Below, piece after piece: positions 21,873 through 31,989 of a stretch of 64,000 nt of DNA. Source of the stretch: Hyposmocoma kahamanoa. Lineage: Eukaryota; Arthropoda; Insecta; Lepidoptera; Cosmopterigidae. The notes below the pieces were generated by a model, which saw only the letters and a program-made list of their open reading frames with translations, was not told the origin of the DNA and made no database searches. The first letter of the stretch is position 1. Each line of letters starts with the position of its first letter. The translations under genes and the position numbers were made by a program. The DNA lies in contig NW_020653718.1 in assembly GCF_003589595.1 (NCBI RefSeq), forward strand, positions 1,068,933 through 1,132,932, given 5' to 3'.

Positions 21873-22990
21873 TTTAATGTATAAACGATTGTATAATCAT
21901 AGAAATACTGATTCCTTTAAATCAAGTCTTTCCAAAATAGATTGTAGCAAAATGTTGTCCCACACTAAAAATGTAAATGAAAATTACCACGTTTTTCAGT
22001 GAATATTAATAAATACACTTAGTGTAAATGTGCCCAAACTTAAACTAAAACTACAAACAAAGATAAAAACAAATGGTTAACGGTAGGTATTAAGACATGT
22101 TGCCGTAATATGCGATGAGGTGCCCAAAATCGCTTACAAAACTTTAAAAGTACTGTGCTTTCGGCTTACTATAAAAAGAATAAAAATTAAAAAAAATAAT
22201 TGTGCTATTTGCAAAGAAATTAAATACCAAAAAAGATTAAAAACTCAAGAAACAATGCGGAAAATTATTAATGAAAATATAAAATAAAAAGAAAACCATT
22301 GAAAATTTTACCATAAAATTAAATATAAACATTACAGAAATTTCAGACTCAAAACAAGTATCTAACGCGTTTTATAATTTTTTTGCCTCAATTGGTGAGG
22401 AGCGCAATCCTCAGTGTATTAGAAGCGCGCCTGTGTTGCCCTCATGTGTGAATTCGATGTTTCTTTACCCTGTTGATCAAAGCGAAGTTCACAAAAACAT
22501 AATAATGCTGAAAAACAAAAGTAGTTACGGTATAGATGAGCTTCCACCATCACTAATAAAAGCGCGGATGAGTTAACTCTACCGTACACGCTACTCATAA
22601 ACCAATCTTTTGATGAAGGTGTTTTTCCGGATCTATTAAAAAGGACTAAAATAAAGCCGATTCACAAAAAGGAAGATAATAGAAACCCAAATAATTACCG
22701 TCCAATAGCGCTTTTACCAACATCGTCAATAAAAATATTTAATAAACTACCAAATCCCTTCAAGGAAGAAACCAATGAAAAATGCTTTATTAAAAAACTA
22801 AAAGACCTGTTATTTGTAAAAGCTTATTACTCCTCGCAAGAATATATCAGCGACACATTTCCGACCTAAAACTACTAAAAGTACAGATAACACAAATAAG
22901 TAAATTAAATTAAATGATCTTGATATAAATTATAAATAAATAGAAACAAAATAAATACTACTCAATTGATAATAAAAACCACTCAAATAC
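20160..22990 (+). pseudogene. Decayed non-LTR retrotransposon (LINE) with internal deletion
   Basis: ORF1 remnants come first. At 20169-20570 a Q/N/E/K-rich coiled-coil-like frame ends in K-Q-K-Y-R-S-L-K-K-K-L. Then, at about 20646-20990, the ORF1 C-terminal pattern E-E-T-R-R-I-G-K...R-P-L-I-V-E-L appears. The endonuclease of ORF2 follows, with the metal-site motif I-I-G-G-D-F-N-I-D-L-L at about 21580. At about 22500-22735 come I-D-E-L-P and the RT entry motif K-P-I-H-K-K-E-D...N-Y-R-P-I-A-L-L-P. The sequence then jumps directly to the element's C-terminus (L-P-N-P-F-K-E-E...V-K-A-Y-Y-S-S-Q-E-Y), so the RT catalytic core is deleted. Many stops and shifts are present. Confidence 0.8.
21827..21868. 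repeat. (AT)n microsatellite
   Basis: About 21 uninterrupted AT units inside the decayed LINE. Confidence 0.98.
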
Positions 22991-23340
22991 AATATTGGAA
23001 ATGTATAATATTGAATAAATAAATAATACAATATTATATTTTCCCATTTCATCATTCTTAATGCTTTTTTGTTTGAACATTATGTAAACATAAGACAAAA
23101 CATAATTCTATTGCAATAAAGACTACCGTAAAAAGTAAAACCTCCTCTCTCCCTCTCTCATTAATTAAAATTTATAATTTGCAGTGCCCTACACAGGGTC
23201 CATAATGCGATGTTAATTTAGCTATAAGCCTTTTACTATCCCATCTATGTAACGTTATGGTAAACGCAATAAAGAATTATATAATTCATTCTTATAGACA
23301 GCTCATGCTTCACCAAAAAATTGACTGCGCCAGTATTCAC
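22990..23340. other. AT-rich intergenic DNA, nothing recognised
   Basis: No ORF, repeat family or structural signal beyond base bias was found here. Confidence 0.5.
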
Positions 23341-23344
23341 AGTT

Positions 23345-23402
23345 AGCAGTGACCTGTAAAGGGTCCAAAACGTTTGTTTGTTGATAAAACAAATATACGC
23401 GA
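23345..23402 (+). mobile_element. Penelope-like element tail, short fragment
   Basis: 'gacctgtaaagggtccaaaa' then 'aacaaatatacgcgatttat' match the family tail in the 7990-8225 orientation. The fragment is truncated before the 'ccggaaaaatag' end. Confidence 0.65.
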
Positions 23403-23429
23403 TTTATCATCAATCTGTTTATAACCCAT

Positions 23430-23705
23430 TTATATATCCCACTGCTGGACACGGCTTTCATCTCAGGCGAAGGTTAAAGGCCATAGTCCGCCATACTGAT
23501 GCGAGTTGGGCACTTCATTCGTTTTCCGAGGGTCGTGAACTTTCTTCGACGTTCAGGGGTTTTCTTCACCGAAAAACGCATGGTAAATTTCGAATTAAAT
23601 TTTGCACATAAGTTCCGAAAAAGTCAGAGGTACTAGCCAGGATTTGAACCTACGGCCTCTGCTTGAGTAGCGGTAGATTAAACCGTTAGGCTATCACGAC
23701 GTTAA
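23430..23705 (-). mobile_element. tRNA-derived SINE (family S3)
   Basis: On the minus strand the head reads 'gatagcctaacggtttaatc' with B box 'ggttcaaatcctgg'. The body continues to 'cgtgtccagcagtggg', a phrase common in lepidopteran SINEs. A second, partial body copy ('caacccattgccggccacgg') is at 27740-27800. Confidence 0.65.
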
Positions 23706-24391
23706 GGCCTGTTTAAGGCGTTAGGCTATTACGCGACTTACACGCGGAAAAGTAGTTCAATTCCGTATGAGTAACAATTGCGAAATCCTTCGACCGGTAT
23801 GAGTAACGTGACCATAGGTCTTGTTTTGAGCGGTACAGTCCCGCTTTAAAACTTCTTGTCCCGATGTCCCCAAAATACTTAAAAATATCCCGCTATGACA
23901 TAACACGACACTTGTGTCATAAAACATTGAAAAATCATGCCAATAGTTACGTTCATATTTAAGAACTAAACCTGACATATTAAATCAAACTTATTCATCC
24001 GAAAAATATAAAGTCAGCCCACCAGACCACCAAAGATTAGTGTTTTTTTTGTAACATCAAAATTTTTCGGTTCTTTTTTATTTTTTTTTTATCATTAATC
24101 ATTTCGTAACTATCATAAACAAGTGTCTTGTTTTTGAAACAATAATAAATTTACAGGCGTCCCGCTTTGAAGGAAAAAATAGTGGTCACGTTAGATATGA
24201 GCCAAAATTTTCACATAGATTTCACAAGACGCGATGGTTAACAACACATATCCTATGTTTTCAAGTTTCTTGTTATGATATATAGTCCGCTGTATAAACT
24301 GTGCCTAACAGATGATGTCGTTGTCGTTTGCAAAATCCACAGTTCAAATGACGCACAGCATATTTTTTATTACGTCGTTTTTTTTATTATT

Positions 24392-24690
24392 TCAAGTAAC
24401 GGGATGAATAAATCGTGCACCTGATGGTAAGCTGTCCATAACAGTTGCATTGTCACGCAGAGCTTTCAATCGCAAAGATCTAAGGGGCATTGCCATTATG
24501 CCCGTCACCCTGAGACATAAGTTAACAAGTCCTATGTGCCTGTAATTTCACCAGCACCCTTACCCTTCAAAACCGGAACGCAGCAATGCTGACATTACTG
24601 CTTGGCGGCAGAAGTAGGTAAGGTGGCAGTACTTCTCTGGACATACTCTTTCACAAGGAGCTGTACTGCGAGTCTACGCTACACTATCTT
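24392..24690 (+). mobile_element. Lep1-type Helitron fragment
   Basis: It runs from 'tcaagtaacgggatgaataa' through 'gtcaccctgagacataagtt' and the hairpin 'cagcaatgctgacattactg' to 'aaggagctgtactgcgag'. Close to full length for the family. Confidence 0.65.
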
Positions 24691-24887
24691 TGAGTTCTGT
24701 TACTTGGAATAGCTAACCCTAAAATTTTATTACCTTTCCAATGGTATCGTCCTGCCTATCGGCTCTACTTCACACCATTAACTTTTTCTGAATTGATCGT
24801 TGGTTAGTTTGCCTATGTCGTAAATGTTATCTAAGTCAAAATGTTCTTAAAGTTTTTTTATAAGGCAGTTTTCGTACGATTCGTTTA

Positions 24888-25497
24888 CCCGCTCACGCGA
24901 TGCGCTCTTCCTACCGCAAAATGGCGGCTATTTGGTTTCGCAAATTAGAAAAGCATTCAGTTTAAATACAAGTTTTTATAAATAAAAATTATTATTCTGC
25001 ATTGCTAAATAAATACCCTCCGTACTACAAACAAAAACATCTCAAATAAAATGCAGTAATACACCGCAAATCCTGCACTTAAAAAGCACTAATGACATTT
25101 TTGGTGTACTTGGATAAATATGATAATATTCCGTTTGAGTGGTTCTAACGTTTACCAAGAAATTACTCCTTAAAGTATAGTTTATAAACATTAATATTCA
25201 GGGTAAACTTAAGAAATGCTACTTACGGTATGTTTTCAATAAATAAACACCGAAATCACCAGCCCAAACAATAACACACACGATTGTCGTGACGTATTTT
25301 TGAAGTTGTTTATTTTTTTTAAATGACAGACCCAGGCATTAAAAACTTTATGGTTTGCTAGAGTAGTTACCGAGATAGCAATTAATATTAGTTATTTTAC
25401 CTGTTATAACTTCGATATCCGATAAATCGGTATAAAATCAACACCGGCACCTCTAGGTGTGGTATGCGTCTGCGGCTGCATGTATCGCGTGAGCGGT
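24888..25497. mobile_element. 610-bp TIR transposon, copy 1
   Basis: The terminal inverted repeats 'cccgctcacgcgat' and 'atcgcgtgagcggt' are flanked by TA on both sides. The interior is AT-rich and has no transposase ORF, so it is a nonautonomous Tc1/mariner-like element. The copy at 46686-47295 is its reverse complement, the same length and nearly identical. Confidence 0.8.
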
Positions 25498-25689
25498 TAC
25501 TAGGAGACAGCAGATAATGTACACGTATATTATGTATTTCATTCGAGGTTGTTTATTATTGTATATAAGGTTACTTGTAAAATAATAACAACCTAGCAGG
25601 ACTTTATCCGCTACATTAATATGTAATCTATCAGCATAAACAACAACTTTCGTTTCATGACATTTTATAAAACATAACAATAATAGATA

Positions 25690-26040
25690 ATAATAATAAT
25701 AACGCGTACACACTCATAGCCCCGCACTAGGAAAACCCTGTATCTATTACTGTACTGTGTTTTGAAGGGTAAGGGTGCTGGTGAAATTATAGGCAAATGG
25801 AACTTATGTCTCAGGTTGACGAGCGCAGTGGCGGTGCCCCTCATATCTTTGCGATTGAAAGCTTTGAGTGGCACTGCAACTGTTGTGGACAGGCGTGTAG
25901 CTTACCATCAGGCGCACGACTTGTTCGTCCCATCAACTGATATTATTAAAAAAATACAAATATTTCTCCCGATCCGGGAATCGAACCCGTGAGCTCTGCG
26001 GGCAGTCCAGCATGGTAACCGTTCGGCTACAGAGGCAGTT
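25690..26040 (-). mobile_element. SINE S2 split by a Lep1-type copy
   Basis: SINE body 'tagccccgcactaggaaaac' lies at 25717-25740 and SINE head 'ccgatccgggaatcgaaccc' at 25971-26040. Between them, 25763-25950 is a minus-strand Lep1-type fragment ('aagggtgctggtgaaattat' ... 'gacttgttcgtcccatcaac'). Here the Helitron landed in the SINE, the reverse of the order at 10.9 kb. Confidence 0.75.
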
Positions 26041-26689
26041 AACAAATTATATAATAATAAATTTATCGAAAATAAACTTCTGTGTTTTTGTTGTACTATT
26101 TGACATTTTTTACATCTCTATTTGGTAGTAAGGTGCCTCCACCCCACATACTGCATTTTGCATCAGATTGGTATTTACCCTGTTTAGAGTGATCTATTTC
26201 AAGGTTTTTATTTAAAACCAAAGTCAAATCTGATTAATTATTAAAAGCCATAGAACAAAACCGTTTATGATTTTAGTAGTATGATCCTGGGAGGTTATAT
26301 TATTGGTTATAGTTGTTTGCAAATAACCCTGTATATTCTCCATAACCCCTGATGGTATTCAATGGGTTGCCTATAATGTGAATTGTCTTTGACGAGCGAG
26401 TTTTTGAAAAAGGGTTCCTGAAATTTATGTGTTTCATTCGTGGTTATGTTAATATAATTATATTCTCCATATATATCAATATAATAATTGAAAGTTTTTT
26501 TGTTAATAAACTAGACAGTAAGCATCTTAACATCTTACTGCCAGCATCTAACTTCCCTTCAACCTCCCAAATTCGTTTCAACAAATATTACGGATTATAA
26601 ATATCTGAAGATCTCTCTTATGGCCTAAAATATTAATTTTGAACGAGAGACACGGGATTTCCTGGCCTGGTACATTTGTCCTGAGGTCC

Positions 26690-26940
26690 AGTCCATCGAA
26701 CACTTAGAAAAAATCCTTAGATCCGACCGGATTTGAACCGACGTCTACTAACAAACCGTGGCTTGCGCTTTGTGGAACGAACCAGCGGATCTCACGAATT
26801 TTTGTACGTGCTTATTGTTGGATCTTTGTATTTGGTTTTTCAACGACTTTTTAGCCGTAGCCATCTTTGATAAATCTATGAAAGTATTTCGTCACAAAGT
26901 TAGGTAACTTTACAGTTACCAGCCCTGGCTAGAGATGCGT
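26690..26940 (-). mobile_element. SINE family S1 with leader
   Basis: This is the reverse complement of 4330-4625. The head 'gatccgaccggatttgaacc' is at 26722 and the leader 'ttcaacgactttttagccgt' is at 26840, continuing to 'accagccctggctagagatg'. Confidence 0.7.
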
Positions 26941-27807
26941 TATTAACTGTATTTTAAATTTGTATTGAATTGATATTATATAAAGTCGATATTAGTGTCA
27001 GAACACCAAAAGCAGTGTATTTTGGGCTAGTTAGCAGATATTGACAATGAGGAGCAGTAAAAAAAATGATTCGTACCTCCATGTCAGGCAGCCTTGTTGA
27101 AGAGTTTGTACCGACGAAGAGACGTTGTATCCACCGCCCCAGATGAACAGATAGAAAACTCAACATTTATTATTATTGCAAGGAAAATATATATGACCAA
27201 TTCATACTTCGTACCGACTGCAAAGAGAATGAAAAATTGTGTCTTTCTCTTTGTAAAAAGCTTATGTATTTTTTTGTTGATTTCTTAGCTTAATATTTTT
27301 TAATATATCCTTCATTTTGTTTCCATTATTTAAGATAGATGAAAGAACAGATTTTAGTTTTATATTTCGTTGTAGATTTTTATTTTGTGATCCCTGAATT
27401 CCAAATGTGAAAGTTAAGTTCCTATTTTTTAATTCCATTTTAATTTACAAATTTTCCAAATTTTTAATATTGATGTTGAAATTATATTTGCTTATTATTT
27501 ATGAAACCAAATTTTGAAAAAAATATGAGGTTTGACTTCTCCTTAAAGTACCCACGCGACGATTCGTGTATAGTAAAAGTGCACGACGCGACGGGCCGAG
27601 GGTTAATAAAGAGGGTAGTTGTAAGATTGACGCCTTTGTCAATAACGGGCTTTTCATTATACTCTATCGCGCGTGCTACAGCAATCGTGCGCAATTGAGC
27701 GTGCGTGAAATTGTCATTGTGTATACGGTAGCACATCAACATCAACCCATTGCCGGCCACGGGTCTCCTCACAGGCGAGGTTCTAAGCCATAGTCCACCA
27801 CGTCCAC

Positions 27808-27860
27808 ACCAGAAATAGAGACGAAATGTCATTAATTTTTTTTTTAAATTATTGTGCCAT
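27808..27860. repeat. Left copy of a direct repeat flanking the orphan OBP exon
   Basis: 'accagaaatagagacgaaat' followed by 'gtcatt' and a T-rich stretch recurs in the same orientation at 28446-28498. The two copies bracket OBP B exon 4. Confidence 0.8.
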
Positions 27861-28041
27861 ACCATAACGAAATTTGTTCTGGGATTCGACGAACTCGGTA
27901 GCTCCTCGGTTTATATTGTGCCCCGGGTTCTGTTCCCAGTAAGAGCGATTTAGGACATAAACTTTTACAACCTGATTCTAGTGTGGGTGTTCCGTGTAGA
28001 AGTGAATTCTGTATTATGCTTAGTTTAAAATACTTATACAC

Positions 28042-28266
28042 TTTTATAGCGACGTAGTTTTGGCAATAAATAAATTTCAAGGCATCACATAATTCTGGAC
28101 GTGGTCCGTAGTTAATATAATCTTTTTCAATACGGTTTAATACATCCTTTTTAATTGGTGCGCTGTAATCAGAGTTTTCGACAGCCGATTTTGAATGGTT
28201 TACATTTACGTGCCCCTGGTGTTCCAGAAACCCTTTATGTTCTCCATAGCACATGGGATACTCGCA
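28042..28266 (-). pseudogene. Orphan exon 4 of a Plus-C odorant-binding protein (OBP B)
   Basis: The acceptor follows a long T tract (...tttttttttag|tgc). Seventy-five codons begin C-E-Y-P-M-C-Y-G and end C-Q-N-Y-V-A-I-K, followed by a weak donor gtgtat. It aligns along its length with OBP A exon 4 (33059-33289), sharing N-Y-G-P-x-P-E-x-C-D and the K-x-x-Y-C tail. The third of five conserved cysteines is missing: the position holds R/I in 'N-R-I-E-K-D'. I found no exons 1-3 upstream and no exon 5 downstream. A SINE-like B box ('gggttctgttcccag') lies just past the donor. It is probably a relic of a duplicated gene, though exons in unread repeat DNA cannot be excluded. Confidence 0.7.
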
Positions 28267-28445
28267 CTAAAAAAAAAAACAATCAAAACAATTATCAGTA
28301 AACAAATTGTAATGCGTATTTATTTCAGCGTGTATGTGAAGCATATCATACATAGACACAACGAGCGTTTAAATATATTACTTATACTTTGTCAAATAGT
28401 TGCCTTTCACATTTACAATCTTCTACTTAAATCATCGAGTATTAA

Positions 28446-28498
28446 CCAGAAATAGAGACGAAATGTCATTTAATTTGTTTGAAAACTATTCTGCCAAA
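28446..28498. repeat. Right copy of the direct repeat flanking the orphan OBP exon
   Basis: Same sequence as 27808-27860, 'accagaaatagagacgaaat' then 'gtcatttaatttg', about 640 bp away. Confidence 0.8.
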
Positions 28499-28822
28499 TC
28501 ATTACTGTGACTATTGCGGCCCCGATTGACGTGTTATCGTCAATTGTTTCACTTCAAATCGATCAGTTTCAATTGAGCTTTGCTATAATGGACGAAAATT
28601 GAAAAATTACACATTTACTCCGATTCCGTTTGTTTTATAATTAGATGTTTCTTTTCGTCGGCTAATTTTTAACTGGGCGGAAGCGAGTGTTTTCTTGTTC
28701 GTCAGCTATGTGTCACCAGTCGGATGACGTTATCTCGCTGTTGCGTGTTAGTAAGGTATGCGCGGGAAAGGGATGGTATAAGAACGTAAACATTGATCCA
28801 ATAAAACCATTGCTAATACTAG

Positions 28823-29062
28823 GAAATGAAACTATTTTTCCGGATTTAAATCGCGTATTTTTGTTTTTTCAAACAAACCAACGTTTTATAGGCCCCATGG
28901 TCACGGTTGACTGAGGTGGTACAGTCTTCAACCAGTTATGTCTAATATTGATGCAAACCACACTATTTTTTCACTATAGTTACAATAGATATTAATTAAA
29001 TACCTTATTTTTAATTTTACAACGAAAACATTTCAATTTGCACTACATTAAGTTTATAATAT
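28823..29062 (-). mobile_element. Penelope-like element 3' tail
   Basis: 'gaaactatttttccggattt' at 28827 through 'ttcaaccagttatgtctaat' to 'acattaagtttata' matches 59121-59365 in the same orientation. About 20 bases around 'gggccctttacaggt' are missing. Confidence 0.75.
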
Positions 29063-29595
29063 TAAAATATAGTACTTTGTAGTAAATCCGTGACATTATT
29101 TAGTTTTTTCATATTTTTAAAACTAACTTACCTTGTTTATCCTTGTGTAATATTGAACTAAGTGGTTAACAGCTATTGCTAAACTATATTAAAGTGCAGT
29201 TGTATTTATTCTCATATGAAGATAAAAAATGATATTTTTAATAAGGTTTATAAATGCAATTTAAACAACTTTTCACACTTCTAAAAGCATTATCTCTAAA
29301 TTACAAACTGTGCAGAAACTCGTAACTGGTTCTACCGCCAGAACTTCGGTACATGAGAGCGCAATTTAGCCTGTATATTAATACATAAATAAAACAACAC
29401 TATTATTCTATTTCTTTAAAATTATGACATTAATTAAATTATTTTAAATAAACAATATTTTTTACTAGACGTTTCAAAAGTCTTGAAATTCTTGTCGAAG
29501 CATTAAAACACCAAACGCCACGCAAATAATCGGCTTAGAAATTGACATCGCCGAATTTCAAAGTTAAATTGAAAGTCAAATAATCATTTATACAC

Positions 29596-29990
29596 TTGAA
29601 TACGTAATTTTTTAAGATACTGCTCATTCACTACGCTGACCTCCCTAAGAAGAACGAGCAAGAAACTCTAGGGATTGGTCTTTTCAATATAAATATAAAT
29701 GTTATAGAATACATTTTGAATCATGTTTGTGTGGAATCTAACAACAACACGTAGTGTACAATTTTGTAATATGACTTTTCAATTAAAATACTTTTAATAT
29801 AAGTTTTAAAACTTAGGAAATGATAATCTTAATATATTCTCCTGAATCTTATTGTAAAAACGTATACAGTTCCTCATAAAAGAATCGTTTACCTTAGTTA
29901 AACGAAATCGAGGTAACATGAGCTTAACTTAGTTCTAAGGTTAATATTATGGATATCTTCCTTAATGAAATTATGTATATTTTTATATTT
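29596..29990 (-). repeat. Dispersed repeat, copy without the SINEs
   Basis: A direct match to 860-1560 with the SINE blocks absent, so it serves as the empty-site version. It includes 'aagaacgagcaagaaactct' and 'ggaaatgataatcttaatat'. Confidence 0.7.
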
Positions 29991-30013
29991 TTATTATTTA
30001 TTTATTTATTAAT

Positions 30014-30570
30014 ACATAGGGCGCACTATAAGTGTCCGGAACTAGCCACTTACATAAACAATATTTAAAAAGTAATTGCAACATTTGAAAATTGAACTCT
30101 TTGGCTATAGAATACAGTTTGTTTCATCGTACTGTCACTTGTTTTTACATTGTGGCGTCATTTTAGAAATTGGTTGTTTACATCACCATGGATTAAACTT
30201 GTGAAAATTTTCGTAGTATGATTTTCTACGACTTTAAGTTTGCAGAATTCAAACGCGGTCGTGTGAATCTCAGTGATGAATTTCGTGATGGTCGCCCGTC
30301 CACTGCTGTTAACAACAAAAACATCGATGCTGTGCGCCGTATGATCAAAACAGACAGGCATGTGACATACCATGAGATTCGGGCATCTTTAGGCATAGTC
30401 ATGAATCAAATACAATCAATACTACACAAACATTTGGGTGTGATAAAGCTGTGCTCTCAGTGGATCCCACACAATTTGACTGAGGCTCAAAAAACGGATC
30501 GCGTCACTTGGTGCAATGCCGTGCTTACCAGATTCAACGAAGGGGCGTCAAATTTGATTTTTATAAACCC
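30014..30570 (+). pseudogene. Mariner transposon, N-terminal half only
   Basis: The 5' inverted repeat 'agggcgcactataagtgtcc' is followed by a start region 'M-D-(stop)-T-C-E-N-F-R-S-M-I-F-Y-D-F-K'. After an internal deletion the helix-turn-helix part runs F-A-E-F-K-R-G-R-V-N-L-S-D-E-F-R-D-G-R-P to H-K-H-L-G-V-I-K-L-C-S. It ends near E-G-A-S-N-L, before any catalytic aspartate. There is a stop at codon 3. The family resembles Bombyx-type mariners, and the 61922 copy shares its ends. Confidence 0.85.
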
Positions 30571-30934
30571 GGTTTTTTTTATTAGTTCTATACCGATGCT
30601 CTGCATTTTATTCGAAGATCGTCTCTGTTGTTGATTCTTCGATCTCGGCTGCCACTTAATTACAACACCTATCAAAATGAAGTAGGCAGGAATTTGTCAC
30701 TCCCGTGTTTTACATCACTGAGAGTAACAACAACTTATTACACTTTCCTTTGTTTTCTTCATATGAAAATGTGCTATAATCTGTTACAGTGGTAAACTCG
30801 TCTAATAAATTAGCTGAGTAAAGAGGACTTTGAATTCCGACTTCGGATGTATCATTTTCAACGAATAAAAGTGAATAAAAATTTTACTAGAGTTTTTGTA
30901 AAGAGAATTGTATATATATACAAAAAAAGAAAAA

Positions 30935-31110
30935 CGTCAGTACTGAGTACTAAAAAACCGACCTCAAAAGTCATTCATCCCCTAGTTTGCCACCATTAGA
31001 GGTAGAAATGAGACCACTGCTAAGGTGTCATCTTTCCAATAAAAAAGAATCATCAAAATCGGTTCACCAATGCGTTATCGCGTAACATACATACAAAAAA
31101 AATATTACAA
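30935..31110 (+). repeat. Dispersed repeat related to 7715 and 33418
   Basis: 'actaaaaaaccgacctcaaa', 'cccctagtttgccaccatta' and 'gcgttatcgcgtaacataca' are shared with the other two copies. Confidence 0.6.
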
Positions 31111-31529
31111 TGCTTGCCATTGTGGTGAAAGTATATGCCAATCGGCGTAAGGTACTAGTTAAATGTAGGGCCCATTGAAAACCAAAGTCACAGCCTAATA
31201 TTGATTGTGACTTTAGCTGAATGGGATCTTTTTGCATACGCACAGCTGCACACATATCAGTATACAATTATTTTAGTATAGTACAATTTGTTGTTTAAAT
31301 GTTGACTATGCTGTTTTTTGCGTTATTTTTGTTTTTATTCAATCGTTTTTTGTGCTTTTGTTTTATAATGTGGCGTCGCACTAAATGGTCTCTATTTCTA
31401 CTTCTACTTCAATCCTGGGCCAGGGCGCACCAGATGTACGCAAAAGGAATGCTACGTCGTGAGGTGAAGTATAATTTGGGGCTCCTTGCGTGCACCCCAA
31501 ATTATGCTTGAAATCGCCACATCTACATA

Positions 31530-31770
31530 ACTCTACTACTTATTCATAAAGCAGTTTCCACTGAGAAGACTGGATAATAAACTCTAGGGGTTGTTCTTTG
31601 TAAATAAATATTTGTACACATTTATCATTTACGGTATTTATTTCATATATTACACATAGATCTTGGCAATTATGTCATCCAAGTATGCAGAAGCTGTACT
31701 ATATCTTATCTCCCTGTCGTTTTATACCCCGTAAATTACAAAATTTGAATATCAACCGAAATCTTGTTGA
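31530..31770 (+). repeat. Dispersed repeat shared with 55600-55870
   Basis: Shared words in the same order are 'acatttatcatttac', 'atccaagtatgcagaagc' and 'aatatcaaccgaaatc'. The copies lie in or next to two different OBP genes. Confidence 0.55.
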
Positions 31771-31917
31771 AGAAGCGCATACATTGACCCTTTAAATGAA
31801 CTTGAGTTCCCCGAAAATTGGCTTTAGAACAAATAACAAAGAAAATTCTTTATAGGTACGTTTTTATCTTGTAAATATTGACTCATTATATAGATATTTT
31901 ATCTACCTTAAATGTAA

Positions 31918-31989
31918 TTAGTATGCACAGTGCCCTCTCATGGAATTATATAATTCGCATCTTTTTTCATTATAAAATGTTTGACATAA
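31918..31989 (-). CDS. OBP A exon 5 (last)
   Basis: The acceptor ...tttttttatttacag|tta is strong. Twenty-three codons begin L-C-Q-T-F-Y-N-E-K-R-C and end H-C-A-Y before TAA at 31918-31920. It supplies the last three cysteines and brings the total to twelve. No canonical AATAAA stands directly downstream. Confidence 0.72.
   Translation of the reverse strand, partial: LCQTFYNEKRCELYNSMRGHCAY

Noticed and set aside
26954..27166. Possible exon with donor 'gag|gtacga' (minus strand)
   Set aside because: Two frames look mildly coding-like, but no acceptor with a pyrimidine tract and no matching neighbour exon were found.
27482..27865. A 127-codon minus-strand ORF
   Set aside because: It crosses a SINE fragment and a CpG-rich repeat fragment, so it is composite repeat DNA.
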